Source of the DNA: Microbacterium croceum
Lineage (GTDB): Bacteria > Actinomycetota > Actinomycetes > Actinomycetales > Microbacteriaceae
NCBI RefSeq assembly: GCF_023091245.1
Contig: NZ_JAHWXN010000001.1
Coordinates: 682,001 to 746,000 of the forward strand
DNA length: 64,000 nucleotides
Reading direction: 5' to 3'
The position numbers and the translations under genes are program-made. This document shows, one piece after another, positions 28,187 to 36,956 of this stretch. Positions within the stretch are counted from its first letter, which is position 1, and each line of letters opens with the position of its first letter. The notes under the pieces are model-generated. The model was not told the origin of the DNA. It saw only the letters and a program-made list of their open reading frames with translations, and ran no database searches.

Positions 28187-28297
28187 CGTTCACAACTCCT
28201 CAAAGAACCGCGCCCGCGGTCGACCAGCTGGCCTGAATCGGCGAGGATGCGGGGCTGCCCCCGGGCTCCGGCGCAGTTCTTGAGGAGTTGTGAACGC
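28186..28297. repeat. Large intergenic inverted repeat with GTTCACAACTCC arms
   Basis: GCGTTCACAACTCCTCA (28186-28202) is mirrored by TGAGGAGTTGTGAACGC (28281-28297) without mismatch. The pairing can continue inward with small mismatches for about 15 more bases per side, around a roughly 50-base centre. It could act as the lactonase terminator. Its long outer arms differ from the four-arm elements elsewhere. Confidence 0.8.
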
Positions 28298-28303
28298 CGC
28301 GGC

Positions 28304-28334
28304 TTGACCTCAACCTTTGTTGAGGTTCTACGGT
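28304..28334 (+). promoter_or_regulatory. MerR/SoxR-type promoter of the MFS gene
   Basis: TTGACC (28304-28309) and TACGGT (28329-28334) are 19 bp apart and a perfect 8-4-8 inverted repeat ACCTCAAC-CTTT-GTTGAGGT (28307-28326) fills the spacer. The long spacer with a central dyad is the layout activated by MerR-family regulators, and the dyad matches the SoxR box ACCTCAAG-N4-CTTGAGGT except at the innermost pair. Transcription would start at or one base before the ATG. No MerR/SoxR gene is adjacent. Confidence 0.7.
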
Positions 28335-28341
28335 CGAACCT

Positions 28342-29733
28342 ATGACGACGGAAACGGGCGAGATGCGCGCCACGACGGTGACAGCACCGGGCATCCTGAG
28401 CGGCGCATACCTCTGGATCACGATCGGCGCGTGCGCCCTGGTCTTCCTCGGGGCCTTCGAGTCGCTGGCCGTGACCACGGTGATGCCGGCCGTGAGCGCC
28501 GACCTCGACGGGGAGCGGCTGTATGCCCTCGCGTTCGCCGGTCCGCTCGCCACCGGTGTGATCGGCATGGTCGCGGCGGGCAACTGGGCCGACCGTCGCG
28601 GACCCGTCGAGCCGCTGTACACCTCGGTCGGCATCTTCGTGATCGGCCTGCTCGTCGCCGGTTTCGCGCCCACCATGGAGGTGCTGGTCGCCGGCCGCTT
28701 CGCCCAGGGCCTCGGCAGCGGTGCGCTCACCGTCGCCCTCTACGTCGTGGTCGCCCGGGTGTACCCCCGCGACCTCCACCCCGCGATCTTCGCCGGGTTC
28801 GCGGCCGCCTGGGTGGTGCCTTCGCTGATCGGCCCCACCGTCGCCGGTGCCGTGACCGAGCTCTGGAGCTGGCATTGGGTGTTCCTCGGCGTCGTCGTGC
28901 TCGTGCTGGTGGCGCTGCTCATGGTCGTGCCCGCACTGCGCGGACTGGCTCAGGGAGACGGCGACGCGTCGACCCCGTGGGCGTTCGGCCGCCTCGGCTG
29001 GTCGGTGCTGGCGGCGGTCGCCGTGCTGGGGCTCAACCTGCTCGGCGATGTGCCGGGTGTCGGTCCGGTGCTGGCGGTCGTCGCGGTGATCGTGGCCCTG
29101 GTGGCGGTGCGTCCGCTGTTGCCGCGCGGCACCCTGCGTGCGCGTCGGGGTCTGCCCTCGGTCATCCTGGTGCGCGGTCTGGCTGCCGCGGCGTTCTTCG
29201 GTGCCCAGGTGTACATCCCTTACCTGCTCACCGAGCGCTATGAGGTCTCGCCGACTCTCGCCGGGCTCTCGCTCACGGGCGGGGCGCTGGCGTGGTCGGT
29301 CGCCGCGACGGTGCAGGGCCGCATGGGCGCGCGGTTGTCGAGTGTCTTCGCCGTGCGGATCGGCACGGTCCTGGTGCTCGTCGGCATCGGCATGGCCCTG
29401 GCGACGGCAGCCCTCCGCGCGGATGCCGCTCTGATCATCGCCGCCTGGATCGTCGCGGGAACGGGCATGGGCCTCATGAGCCCGCGCACCAGCGCGCTCA
29501 CCCTCGCGCTGTCGACACCCGAGACGCAGGGCTTCAACAGCTCGGCCATGACGGTCGCGGACTCGTTCGGCAGCGCGCTGGCCCTCGCCATCACGGGCGT
29601 GCTGTTCGCGAGCCTGGCGTCGGTCGCCGATCCGTTCACGACCGTGTTCACGCTCGCCGCTGTCATCGGCATCGCCGCGGTGCTGCTCGCGCCCCGGCTC
29701 GCGACGCGGCAGCCTCGGCCCGTCGAGGTGTGA
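28342..29733 (+). CDS. MFS multidrug exporter
   Basis: 463 residues with about 14 hydrophobic segments. GNWADRRGPVEPLY is the altered motif A after helix 2, GRFAQGLGSGALTVALYVV the helix 4 region and PSLIGPTVAGAVTE motif C of antiporters. Its leaderless ATG sits seven bases after the -10 of a SoxR-like promoter, so redox-cycling compounds may induce it. It is followed 95 bases later by an FAD disulfide reductase. Confidence 0.87.
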   Translation: MTTETGEMRATTVTAPGILSGAYLWITIGACALVFLGAFESLAVTTVMPAVSADLDGERLYALAFAGPLATGVIGMVAAGNWADRRGPVEPLYTSVGIFVIGLLVAGFAPTMEVLVAGRFAQGLGSGALTVALYVVVARVYPRDLHPAIFAGFAAAWVVPSLIGPTVAGAVTELWSWHWVFLGVVVLVLVALLMVVPALRGLAQGDGDASTPWAFGRLGWSVLAAVAVLGLNLLGDVPGVGPVLAVVAVIVALVAVRPLLPRGTLRARRGLPSVILVRGLAAAAFFGAQVYIPYLLTERYEVSPTLAGLSLTGGALAWSVAATVQGRMGARLSSVFAVRIGTVLVLVGIGMALATAALRADAALIIAAWIVAGTGMGLMSPRTSALTLALSTPETQGFNSSAMTVADSFGSALALAITGVLFASLASVADPFTTVFTLAAVIGIAAVLLAPRLATRQPRPVEV

Positions 29734-29828
29734 GCCCACGAGCCATGCGATCGGCGCGTCGGGGAACATCGGCCCCCTGATCCGACGTTGGTCTTGATCA
29801 TGACGACCGGCGACGAGAGGCTTGGGTC

Positions 29829-31268
29829 ATGAGCGCTGACAACACACGGACCGATGAATACGACCTGATCGTGCTGGGCGGGGGTCCGGTCGGCGAGAAC
29901 GTCGCCGACCGCGCCGTGCAGGGAGGGCTCACCGCGATCATCGTAGAGAGCGAGCTCGTCGGAGGCGAGTGCTCGTACTGGGCGTGCATGCCGTCGAAGG
30001 CGCTGCTGCGCTCGGCGCAGGCGCTCAGGGCCGCGCAGCACGTGAAGGGCGCAGCTGAGGCCGTCACCGGAAAGCTCGACGTGCGCGCCGTGTTCGAGCG
30101 CCGCGACTCGTTCACCAGCAACTGGTCGGACGATGGACAGGTGAAGTGGCTCGACTCGGCCGGCATCGACCTGGCCCGCGGGCACGGACGCCTCACGGGC
30201 GAGCGCGAGGTGACCGTGACGGATGCCGACGGCGGCACCCGCGTGCTGCATGCCCGTCATGCGGTGGCGATCAGCACGGGATCGGATGCCGTCATCCCGC
30301 CGATCGACGGGCTGCGCGAGGCGTCGCCGTGGACCAGTCGCGAGGCGACCAGTGCCGAGGAGCTTCCGGATTCTCTCGCTGTGATCGGCGGCGGCGTGGT
30401 GGCGGTCGAGATGGCGACCGCCTACGCGGCGCTCGGGTCGACCGTGACGCTCATCGCGCGGGGCGAGCTGCTGGCCTCGATGGAGCCGTTCGCCGGAGAG
30501 CGGGTGGCCGCGGGGCTGCGCGAGCTCGGGGTCGATGTGCGCACCGGCACGGGCACCGGTTCGGTGCACCGTGGCGACGACGGCGTGACGGTGACCCTCG
30601 ACGACGGCTCCACGGTCGTCGCGACCGAGGTGCTCGCGGCCACAGGACGCTCACCGCGCAGCGGCGACATCGGCCTCGAGGTCGCAGGTCTCGAGCCCGG
30701 GCGCTGGATCGAGACGGATGACACACTGCGGGTTCCCGGGTCGGACTGGCTCTACGCGGTCGGCGACGTCAACGGCCGCGTGCTGCTGACGCACCAGGGC
30801 AAGTACCAGGCGCGTGCGGCCGGCGATGTGATCGTCGCCAGGGCGAAGGACGACACCGTGGATGACGGAGCATGGGGGCGCCACGTCGCGACGGCCGACC
30901 ACAGCGCCGTGCCGCAGGTGACCTTCTCGTTCCCGGAGGTGGCGTCGGTCGGGCTCACCGAGAAGGCGGCGCGTGACGCCGGACGCGCGGTGCAGGTCGT
31001 CGACTACGACCTGGGCGGGGTCGCCGGTGCGAGCCTCTACGAGGACGGGTTCGACGGGCAGGCGCGTCTGGTGATCGACACCGACCGTGACGTCGTGATC
31101 GGTGCCACGTTCGTCGGACCCGAGGTGGCCGAGCTCGTGCAGACCGCGACGGTCGCGATCGTGGGCGAGGTGCCGATCGCCCGCCTCTGGCACGCGGTGC
31201 CCTCGTACCCGACCGTGAGCGAGGTCTGGTTGCGGCTGCTCGAGGGCTACGGGCGGCAGTCGGCGTGA
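29829..31268 (+). CDS. FAD-dependent pyridine nucleotide-disulphide oxidoreductase
   Basis: 479 residues of the lipoamide dehydrogenase / mercuric reductase family. FAD loop GGGPVG (residues 17-22), redox pair Cys48-X4-Cys53 in GGECSYWACMPSKALL, NAD(P) loop GGGVVAVEMATAYAAL, FAD loop LYAVGDVNG and the C-terminal dimer domain. The active site differs from the consensus GGTCLNVGCIPSK, as in the poorly known SthA/Lpd-like subgroup of actinobacteria. The C-terminal HxxxxE His-Glu pair is HAVPSYPTVSE, as expected. It could reduce quinones or a small thiol; it is near an MFS pump with a redox-type promoter. Confidence 0.87.
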   Translation: MSADNTRTDEYDLIVLGGGPVGENVADRAVQGGLTAIIVESELVGGECSYWACMPSKALLRSAQALRAAQHVKGAAEAVTGKLDVRAVFERRDSFTSNWSDDGQVKWLDSAGIDLARGHGRLTGEREVTVTDADGGTRVLHARHAVAISTGSDAVIPPIDGLREASPWTSREATSAEELPDSLAVIGGGVVAVEMATAYAALGSTVTLIARGELLASMEPFAGERVAAGLRELGVDVRTGTGTGSVHRGDDGVTVTLDDGSTVVATEVLAATGRSPRSGDIGLEVAGLEPGRWIETDDTLRVPGSDWLYAVGDVNGRVLLTHQGKYQARAAGDVIVARAKDDTVDDGAWGRHVATADHSAVPQVTFSFPEVASVGLTEKAARDAGRAVQVVDYDLGGVAGASLYEDGFDGQARLVIDTDRDVVIGATFVGPEVAELVQTATVAIVGEVPIARLWHAVPSYPTVSEVWLRLLEGYGRQSA

Positions 31269-31289
31269 TCCTCGCGGGCGCCGAGGGAG

Positions 31290-31318
31290 AACGGATGTCG
31301 CGCTGCGCCATCCGTTCC
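31290..31318 (+). terminator. Terminator after the oxidoreductase
   Basis: GAACGGATG (31290-31298) pairs perfectly with CATCCGTTC (31310-31318), with three more pairs inside after one mismatch. It starts 22 bases after the stop. Confidence 0.65.
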
Positions 31319-31475
31319 GACGTGCGCTCCGAACAATCCGCGAGTCGGCTCGATCCTCTTGCGCGCCCGCGTGCCGAAGCGGATTGTGTCTCACATTGAC
31401 GGCTTCGCGCGCAACCCTGGCGCGGATGTCGCAGACCTCTTATACGCTCGAACCCGAATCCGAGGAGGCAGGACC

Positions 31476-31778
31476 ATGAAGGCTGTACTCGCAGGAACCG
31501 TCATCGCCGAAGCAGATGAGGGAGACCTCGTCCGCATCGAAGGAAACTGGTACTTCCCGCCGGCTTCCGTCACGCCCGGAGTGCTCGTCGAGAGCCCCAC
31601 GCCGTATACGTGTCCCTGGAAGGGCGTGTGCCAGTACTACTCGGTGCAGGCGGGGGGCAGCCTCCACACCGACCTCGCGTGGTCGTACCCCGACCCGTAT
31701 CCGTCCGCCTTCGAGCGGGTCGGCACGGACTTCTCCGGCTACGTGGCCTTCGCCCCCGGCGTCGAGGTCGGACCGTAG
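31476..31778 (+). CDS. DUF427 family protein
   Basis: 100 residues, the usual length. DUF427 marks: VIAEADEGDLVRIEGNWYFP, CPWKGVCQYYSV and AWSYPDPYPSAFERVGTDFS. A strong GAGGAGG ribosome site precedes the ATG at 31476, and TATACG (31441-31446) could be the -10. DUF427 proteins are small beta-fold proteins of unknown function. The ABC importer genes follow after 67 bases; co-transcription is possible. Confidence 0.92.
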   Translation: MKAVLAGTVIAEADEGDLVRIEGNWYFPPASVTPGVLVESPTPYTCPWKGVCQYYSVQAGGSLHTDLAWSYPDPYPSAFERVGTDFSGYVAFAPGVEVGP

Positions 31779-31845
31779 TGACCTCCCTCTGGCGGCGCCG
31801 CGGCGCCGACGCACGCCTCGTCGATCGACCGACTGGAGACCAGCC

Positions 31846-32733
31846 ATGATCGAGTTCCGAAACGTCACCAAGCAGTTCCCCGACGGCACGGTCGCCGTGA
31901 ACGACTTCAGCCTGGTGCTCCCGTCGCGCAAGACCACGGTGTTCGTCGGCTCATCCGGCTGCGGCAAGACCACTCTGCTGCGCATGATCAACCGCATGGT
32001 CGAGCCGACCTCCGGCGACATCGAGATCGACGGCGAGAACGTGCTGGTGGGCGATCCGGTGCAGCTGCGACGGCGCATCGGCTACGTCATGCAGAACTCC
32101 GGCCTCATGCCGCACTTCACCGTGATCGACAACGTGGCGACCGTGCTGCGGCTCACCGGGGTGAAGAAGGCGGAGGCCCACAAGCGGGCCCGCACGCTGC
32201 TCGACACGGTGGGGCTCGACCAGGCCCTCGCCGACCGCTACCCCAGCCAGCTCTCGGGCGGCCAGCAGCAGCGTGTCGGTGTGGCGCGTGGTCTCGCCGC
32301 CGATCCCAACATCCTCCTCATGGACGAGCCTTTCGGTGCGGTCGACCCTATCGTGCGTGCCGACCTGCAGCAGGAGACGCTGCGTCTGCAGCGCGAGCTC
32401 GACAAGACGGTCGTCTTCGTCACGCATGACATCGACGAGGCGTTCCTGCTCGGCGACCAGGTGGTCATCCTCGACAAGGGCGCGCGCATCGTGCAGGTGG
32501 GCAGTCCGAGCGAGATCATCGAAAGCCCCGCAGACGACTTCGTCGCCGCGTTCATCGGCGCCGACCGAGGACGCCGGGCGCTGCACCTGAAGAAGACCCC
32601 GCACGGCACGGTCGTGGTCGACTCCGAGGGGCGTACGCAGGGCGCGATCGTCGCGGCACCGGAGACCTCGGACGGTCCTCTCGCCGGACCGGATGCGGTC
32701 GCCCTCGGCGTGACAGAGGGCGGACTCGCGTGA
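31846..32733 (+). CDS. ABC importer ATPase, glycine betaine/choline type
   Basis: 295 residues. Walker A GSSGCGKTT (about residue 37), Q-loop VMQNSGLMPHFTV, signature LSGGQQQR, Walker B ILLMDEPF and H-loop THD. The pattern of residues (NRMVEPTSGDIEIDG, GAVDPIVRADLQQETL) matches OpuCA/ProV/OpuBA ATPases. The C-terminal 60 residues are divergent and lack clear CBS domains, so osmotic gating by CBS pairs as in OpuA/OpuC is not expected. It overlaps the first permease by four bases (GTGA). Confidence 0.9.
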   Translation: MIEFRNVTKQFPDGTVAVNDFSLVLPSRKTTVFVGSSGCGKTTLLRMINRMVEPTSGDIEIDGENVLVGDPVQLRRRIGYVMQNSGLMPHFTVIDNVATVLRLTGVKKAEAHKRARTLLDTVGLDQALADRYPSQLSGGQQQRVGVARGLAADPNILLMDEPFGAVDPIVRADLQQETLRLQRELDKTVVFVTHDIDEAFLLGDQVVILDKGARIVQVGSPSEIIESPADDFVAAFIGADRGRRALHLKKTPHGTVVVDSEGRTQGAIVAAPETSDGPLAGPDAVALGVTEGGLA

Positions 32734-33410
32734 ACTGGGTCACCGACAACCTCGGTCTGATCCTCGATCTGACTCTGGTGCATCTGCGTCAGAGCATCAT
32801 CCCGATCGTGCTCGGATTCGTGCTCTCGCTCCCGCTGGGCTGGGTGGCCTGGCGGTACCGGCTCGTGCGCGGCCCGATCATCGTGCTCACCGGGCTGCTC
32901 TACACGATCCCCTCGCTCGCGCTGCTGATCCTGCTGCCCACCGTCGCCGGTTACTCGGCGCGCAGCGAGGCGAACCTGATGGTCGCGCTGACGATCTACG
33001 CGATCGCGATCCTCGTGCGAGCGGTGTCCGACGGCCTCGACTCGGTCGATGATGACGTGCGTCAGGCGGCCACCGCCACGGGCTTCGCCTCCTTCCGACG
33101 CTTCTGGACCGTGGAGTTCCCACTCGCTGGTCCGGTGATCCTCGCCGGACTCCGGGTCACGGCGGTGAGCACCATCTCGCTCGCGACCGTCGGCATCCTG
33201 ATCGGGGTCTCGAACCTCGGCTACCTCTTCACGAACGGACTCGATCGCCGCATCATCGCCGAGGTGTTCGCCGGTGTCATCGCCGTCGTCGTGATCGCCC
33301 TGATCCTCGATCTGATCCTGCTGCTCATCGGGCGCGCGCTGATGCCGTGGACCACCGCAGCCAGTCGGGTCACCGCGAGCCGCGCCGTTCCCGTGAGGGC
33401 CGCCGCATGA
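32730..33410 (+). CDS. ABC importer permease (OpuCB/ProW-like)
   Basis: 226 residues with about six membrane helices. GTG start overlapping the ATPase stop. The EAA-like loop DDVRQAATATGFASFRRFWTVEFPLAGP contacts the ATPase. OpuCB/YehW-like membrane subunit of a quaternary-amine importer. Its stop overlaps the start of the second permease by four bases. Confidence 0.9.
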   Translation: MNWVTDNLGLILDLTLVHLRQSIIPIVLGFVLSLPLGWVAWRYRLVRGPIIVLTGLLYTIPSLALLILLPTVAGYSARSEANLMVALTIYAIAILVRAVSDGLDSVDDDVRQAATATGFASFRRFWTVEFPLAGPVILAGLRVTAVSTISLATVGILIGVSNLGYLFTNGLDRRIIAEVFAGVIAVVVIALILDLILLLIGRALMPWTTAASRVTASRAVPVRAAA

Positions 33411-34135
33411 ACCTCTTCGCCGAGGCCTTCGCCTGGATGCTCGCTCCCGCGCAGTGGACCGGGAACTACGCGCTGCCCAAGCTCCTCGCCGAGCACCTCA
33501 CTCTGACGGCCGTCTCCGTGCTGATCGCCATGGCGATCGCGGTGCCGATCGGCTGGCTCATCGGCCACACCGGCAAGGGGCGTGAGATCGCCGTCGCCGT
33601 GTCGGGAGCGGCACGCGCGATCCCCGCTTTCGGGCTCATGATCCTTCTCGTCCTGCTGCTCGGAGTGCTGCGGGTTCCGCAGGCCGCGATCACCACGTTC
33701 GTGCTCCTCGCGATCCCCTCGCTGCTGGCCGGCGCCTACACCGGACTCGAGGCCATCGACCGCCGCGTGATCGACGCCGCGAAGGCCATGGGCATGACCG
33801 GATGGCAGATCTTCTGGAAGGTCGAGGTGCGTCTCGGGCTGCCGCTTCTCGTCGGCGGCATCCGTTCGGCTCTGCTGCAGGTCATCGCGACCGTGACGAT
33901 CGCGGCCTACATCGGTCTCGGCGGTCTCGGCTACCCGATCATCCAGGGCATTCCGCTGCAGAGGTTCGACCAGGTGCTCGCAGGGGCGCTCCTCGTCGCC
34001 ATCCTCGCGCTGATCGTCGACCTGCTGCTCGCCGTGGCGCAGTACGCGGCCGTCCCCGCCGGGCTGCGCCAGAGCCGTGCGCCTCGCCGCCGTGCGGCAG
34101 CCCCGTCTCCGACCGCAGCGCCCGCCACCGCCTGA
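33407..34135 (+). CDS. ABC importer permease (OpuCD-like)
   Basis: 242 residues with six helices and an EAA loop IDAAKAMGMTGWQIFWKVEVRLGLPLL. It pairs with the preceding permease as a heterodimer, the arrangement in OpuB/OpuC systems. The C-terminal tail is Ala/Pro-rich. The ATG at 33407 overlaps the previous stop (ATGA). Confidence 0.9.
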   Translation: MNLFAEAFAWMLAPAQWTGNYALPKLLAEHLTLTAVSVLIAMAIAVPIGWLIGHTGKGREIAVAVSGAARAIPAFGLMILLVLLLGVLRVPQAAITTFVLLAIPSLLAGAYTGLEAIDRRVIDAAKAMGMTGWQIFWKVEVRLGLPLLVGGIRSALLQVIATVTIAAYIGLGGLGYPIIQGIPLQRFDQVLAGALLVAILALIVDLLLAVAQYAAVPAGLRQSRAPRRRAAAPSPTAAPATA

Positions 34136-34197
34136 TCATCCGCACCGGAACCGTTTCCCACCGTCGTCCCACAGCAGTCCCAGAAAAGAGGAAGTCC

Positions 34198-35121
34198 ATG
34201 TTCACAGCACGAGGCACGCGTTCCGCGGCCGTCGTCGGCCTGATCGCCGCCGCGACCATCGCCCTGTCCGCCTGCGGTTCGAGCAACCCGCTCTCCGAGC
34301 CGTCCGACGCCGGAGAGAGCGCGGGCAGCGGCGACACGATCGTCATCGGCTCGCAGGCGTACTACTCCAACGAGATCATCGCGGAGATCTACGCACAGGC
34401 GCTCGAGGCCGACGGCCACACGGTCAAGCGCGAATTCAGCATCGGCCAGCGCGACGCGTACATGCCCGATGTCGAGTCCGGCGCGATCAACGTCTTCCCG
34501 GAGTACACGGGCAGCCTGCTCGAGTACATCTCGGACGACGATGTCACCGTCACCACCCCCGACGACGTCTACAAGGCGCTGCAGGATGCCCTGCCCGACA
34601 GCCTCACGGCTCTCGACTTCGCCGAGGCCTCCGACCAGGACTCCTACACGGTGCTCAAGAGCTTCGCCGAGGAGAACGACCTGAAGACGATCGGCGACCT
34701 CAAGAACGTGACGACGCCGCTCACGATCGGCGCGGCGCCCGAGTTCGAGGAGCGTCCGTACAGTCCGGCCAAGGCCAAGGAGGTCTACGGTGTCGACCTG
34801 GCATTCTCGGCCACCGGCCCGACCACGCTCGAGTCGCTGCTCGCCGGCCAGATCCAGGTGGCCGACATCTACACCGCCGACCCGGCGTTCGAGACGGAGG
34901 ACATCGTCGCTCTGGAGGACCCGGAGAACCTGATCATCTCGTCGAACGTCGTGCCGATCGTCTCGAGCGACATCGCCGATGACGTGTCCGGCGTGCTCAA
35001 CGCGATCAGCGCCAAGCTGACCGCCGAGGAGCTCGTGTCGCTCAACGTCTTGAGCACGGTCGACCAGAAGTCGCCGGAGGACATCGCGAAGAAGTGGCTG
35101 ACCGACAACGGCCTGCTCTGA
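34198..35121 (+). CDS. Substrate-binding lipoprotein, glycine betaine/choline family
   Basis: 307 residues. Signal peptide with lipobox LSAC near residue 24, so it is an extracellular lipoprotein. The mature domain follows the OpuAC/OpuCC fold: IVIGSQAYYSNEIIAEIYAQ, the conserved core VESGAINVFPEYTGSLLEYI and LNVLSTVDQKSPEDIAKKWL. Members capture glycine betaine, choline, carnitine or proline betaine for osmoprotection. RBS GAGGAA. It completes a four-gene operon (ATPase, two permeases, binding protein). The exact ligand cannot be deduced. Confidence 0.92.
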   Translation: MFTARGTRSAAVVGLIAAATIALSACGSSNPLSEPSDAGESAGSGDTIVIGSQAYYSNEIIAEIYAQALEADGHTVKREFSIGQRDAYMPDVESGAINVFPEYTGSLLEYISDDDVTVTTPDDVYKALQDALPDSLTALDFAEASDQDSYTVLKSFAEENDLKTIGDLKNVTTPLTIGAAPEFEERPYSPAKAKEVYGVDLAFSATGPTTLESLLAGQIQVADIYTADPAFETEDIVALEDPENLIISSNVVPIVSSDIADDVSGVLNAISAKLTAEELVSLNVLSTVDQKSPEDIAKKWLTDNGLL

Positions 35122-35134
35122 CTCGTCCTCACAC

Positions 35135-35166
35135 GAAGTGCCCGGGCCTATGGGTCCGGGCACTTC
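35135..35166. terminator. Bidirectional terminator
   Basis: A 14-bp stem (35135-35148 with 35153-35166, one G-T pair) and loop TATG sit between the importer operon and the convergent AI-2E-family gene. Confidence 0.8.
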
Positions 35167-35184
35167 TGCGTGCGGGCGAGCCGA

Positions 35185-36396
35185 CTAGACCCGGGCGTCC
35201 TGCCGTGGCACCCAGACCTGCTTGATGATGATGAGGATGGATGCCGCCACCGGCACCGCCACGAGAGCGCCGAGCAGACCGAGCAGCGTGCCGCCGGCGA
35301 GGGCGCCGATCACGACGAGCGAACCGGGGATCGCGATGGCCTTGTTCATGACGCGCGGCGTGATGACGTACGCCTCGATCTGCATGTAGACGAGGTACAC
35401 GATCGCGAAGATCAGCGCTCCGAGCGGGTTCGTGAACAGGGCGAGCGTCGTACCGATGATCCAGAACATCACCGAACCGACGAGCGGGATCAGGGTGATG
35501 CAGAACGCGACGGTCGCCATCAGCGGGGGGAACGGCAGTCCGAGGAAGAAGTACAGCAGGAACGCGAGGATCGCGTTGAAGAACGCCAGCACCACCATGC
35601 CCATGACGTAGCCGCCCACCGAGTCGGTGATCTGGTCGGTGATGTCGCTGGTGCGAGCGCGGTCGCGGGCGGGCACCAGGCGCAGCAGGCTGTGCTTCAT
35701 GCCGGGCAGTGACGCGACGAAGTAGAGCGTGAGCACCAGCACGACGATCACACCGGAGATGGCGGTCGCGATCGATGCGCCGACCTGCAGGGCGCCTCCG
35801 CCGATGGTGGCGATGTTGCCCGGGTCGGTGAGGAACTTCTGCACGTCGGCGACGAGGTCCTGGAACTGATCGCCGAACTGCTTCTCGAGGGTCGCGTAGA
35901 TGTCGCTGCGCTGGAAGTCCGCGATCATGCCGGGGACCGACCGCACGAAGCTGGCGATCTGCTCGATCACGATCGGCAGGATCATCCAGAGGATGAGTGC
36001 GATCACGACGATCAGGCTCAGGATGACGATGAGCACCGAGATCGTGCGCGTGAGCCCCCGGCGTTCGAGGAAGCGCACGGCCGGGTCGAGTCCGAGAGCC
36101 GCGAACAGCGCGAGGGCGATGTAGATGAGGACGGTCGCCAGGTTGCTCAGCGCAAGGCCGAGCAGGATCGCGCCGAGTGCGCCGAGGGTCACCAGGAAGC
36201 CGAACACGAAGGGGCGGTCGATCCGGGTCCAGAAGGAGCGGCTCGGCGTCATCGGCTCGACCACCACGCGACGAGGCTCCGGCTCGCCCGATGACGCCGG
36301 CTCGGACGGAGCAGCGGGGGTCGGAGCGATCTGGTCGGAGGCGGTGTCCGCCGACTGCTCAGCGGGAACGGATGCTGGCGACTCGTCGTTGCTCAT
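35185..36396 (-). CDS. AI-2E family transporter
   Basis: 403 residues. An Ala/Pro/Glu-rich N-terminal tail of about 60 residues is followed by eight helices typical of PF01594 (GFLVTLGALGAILLGLALS, FLERRGLTRTISVLIVILSL, LPFPPLMATVAFCITLIPLVG). Members export quorum-sensing autoinducer-2 or act as cation/proton antiporters. No lux genes are nearby. Assignment is by family only. Confidence 0.9.
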   Translation of the reverse strand: MSNDESPASVPAEQSADTASDQIAPTPAAPSEPASSGEPEPRRVVVEPMTPSRSFWTRIDRPFVFGFLVTLGALGAILLGLALSNLATVLIYIALALFAALGLDPAVRFLERRGLTRTISVLIVILSLIVVIALILWMILPIVIEQIASFVRSVPGMIADFQRSDIYATLEKQFGDQFQDLVADVQKFLTDPGNIATIGGGALQVGASIATAISGVIVVLVLTLYFVASLPGMKHSLLRLVPARDRARTSDITDQITDSVGGYVMGMVVLAFFNAILAFLLYFFLGLPFPPLMATVAFCITLIPLVGSVMFWIIGTTLALFTNPLGALIFAIVYLVYMQIEAYVITPRVMNKAIAIPGSLVVIGALAGGTLLGLLGALVAVPVAASILIIIKQVWVPRQDARV

Positions 36397-36457
36397 GTGC
36401 TCACGATAGCGGTGCGCACGGCCGGATCCCGGCTGCGCGCGGCCCTAGAGTAGGGGC

Positions 36458-36757
36458 ATGACTGCTGCCCCGGACCCGAAGGCCGAACTGCTCCGACTTC
36501 GCGCCAGCATCGACAACATCGACGCCGCGCTCATCTTCATGCTCGCCGAGCGGTTCCGCGCCACGCAGCAGGTGGGTCATCTCAAGGCCGAGTACGAGAT
36601 GCCGGCATCCGATCCCGGCCGCGAGGAGCAGCAGGTCGCACGGCTGCGTGCGCTTGCCGAGGAGGCGCACCTCGACCCTGAGTTCGCCGAGAAGTGGTTC
36701 AACTTCGTCGTCGCCGAGGTCATCCGCCACCACACCGAGGCCGCGGAAGGACGCTGA
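36458..36757 (+). CDS. Chorismate mutase
   Basis: 99 residues of the AroQ all-helical class: LRASIDNIDAALIFMLAERF, RATQQVGHLKAEYEMPASDP and a third helix ending in HHTEAAEGR. The usual active-site residues (Arg11-like, Lys39-like, Glu52-like) are in place. It rearranges chorismate to prephenate toward phenylalanine and tyrosine. The ATG is leaderless: TAGAGT (36446-36451) ends six bases before it. No signal peptide, so cytoplasmic. Confidence 0.9.
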   Translation: MTAAPDPKAELLRLRASIDNIDAALIFMLAERFRATQQVGHLKAEYEMPASDPGREEQQVARLRALAEEAHLDPEFAEKWFNFVVAEVIRHHTEAAEGR

Positions 36758-36780
36758 GTCCCGCGCTGTCGCGTCGGCCT

Positions 36781-36862
36781 GACGGATCCCGGAGCCTGTG
36801 ACGGATCCCGGAGAGTTTCGCGGCGGTTCGTCCGTGATTCGTCATCCTTTCCGGGATCCGTC
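36781..36862. repeat. Intergenic palindromic element, GACGGATCC type (copy B2)
   Basis: GACGGATCCCGGA at 36781 and 36800 faces TCCGTGATTCGTC at 36831 and TCCGGGATCCGTC at 36850: spacings 19, 31 and 19, with an 18-base centre containing TTTCGCGGCGG. It lies between chorismate mutase and the VOC gene. Confidence 0.85.
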
Positions 36863-36956
36863 GGACGGGTGACCGGACGGCGACGGAACGGATGACGCGG
36901 AGGCAGTGGCCGTTCTGTTCACGACCCCGCCACCACGGCCGCCGTACGGTGAGAGC

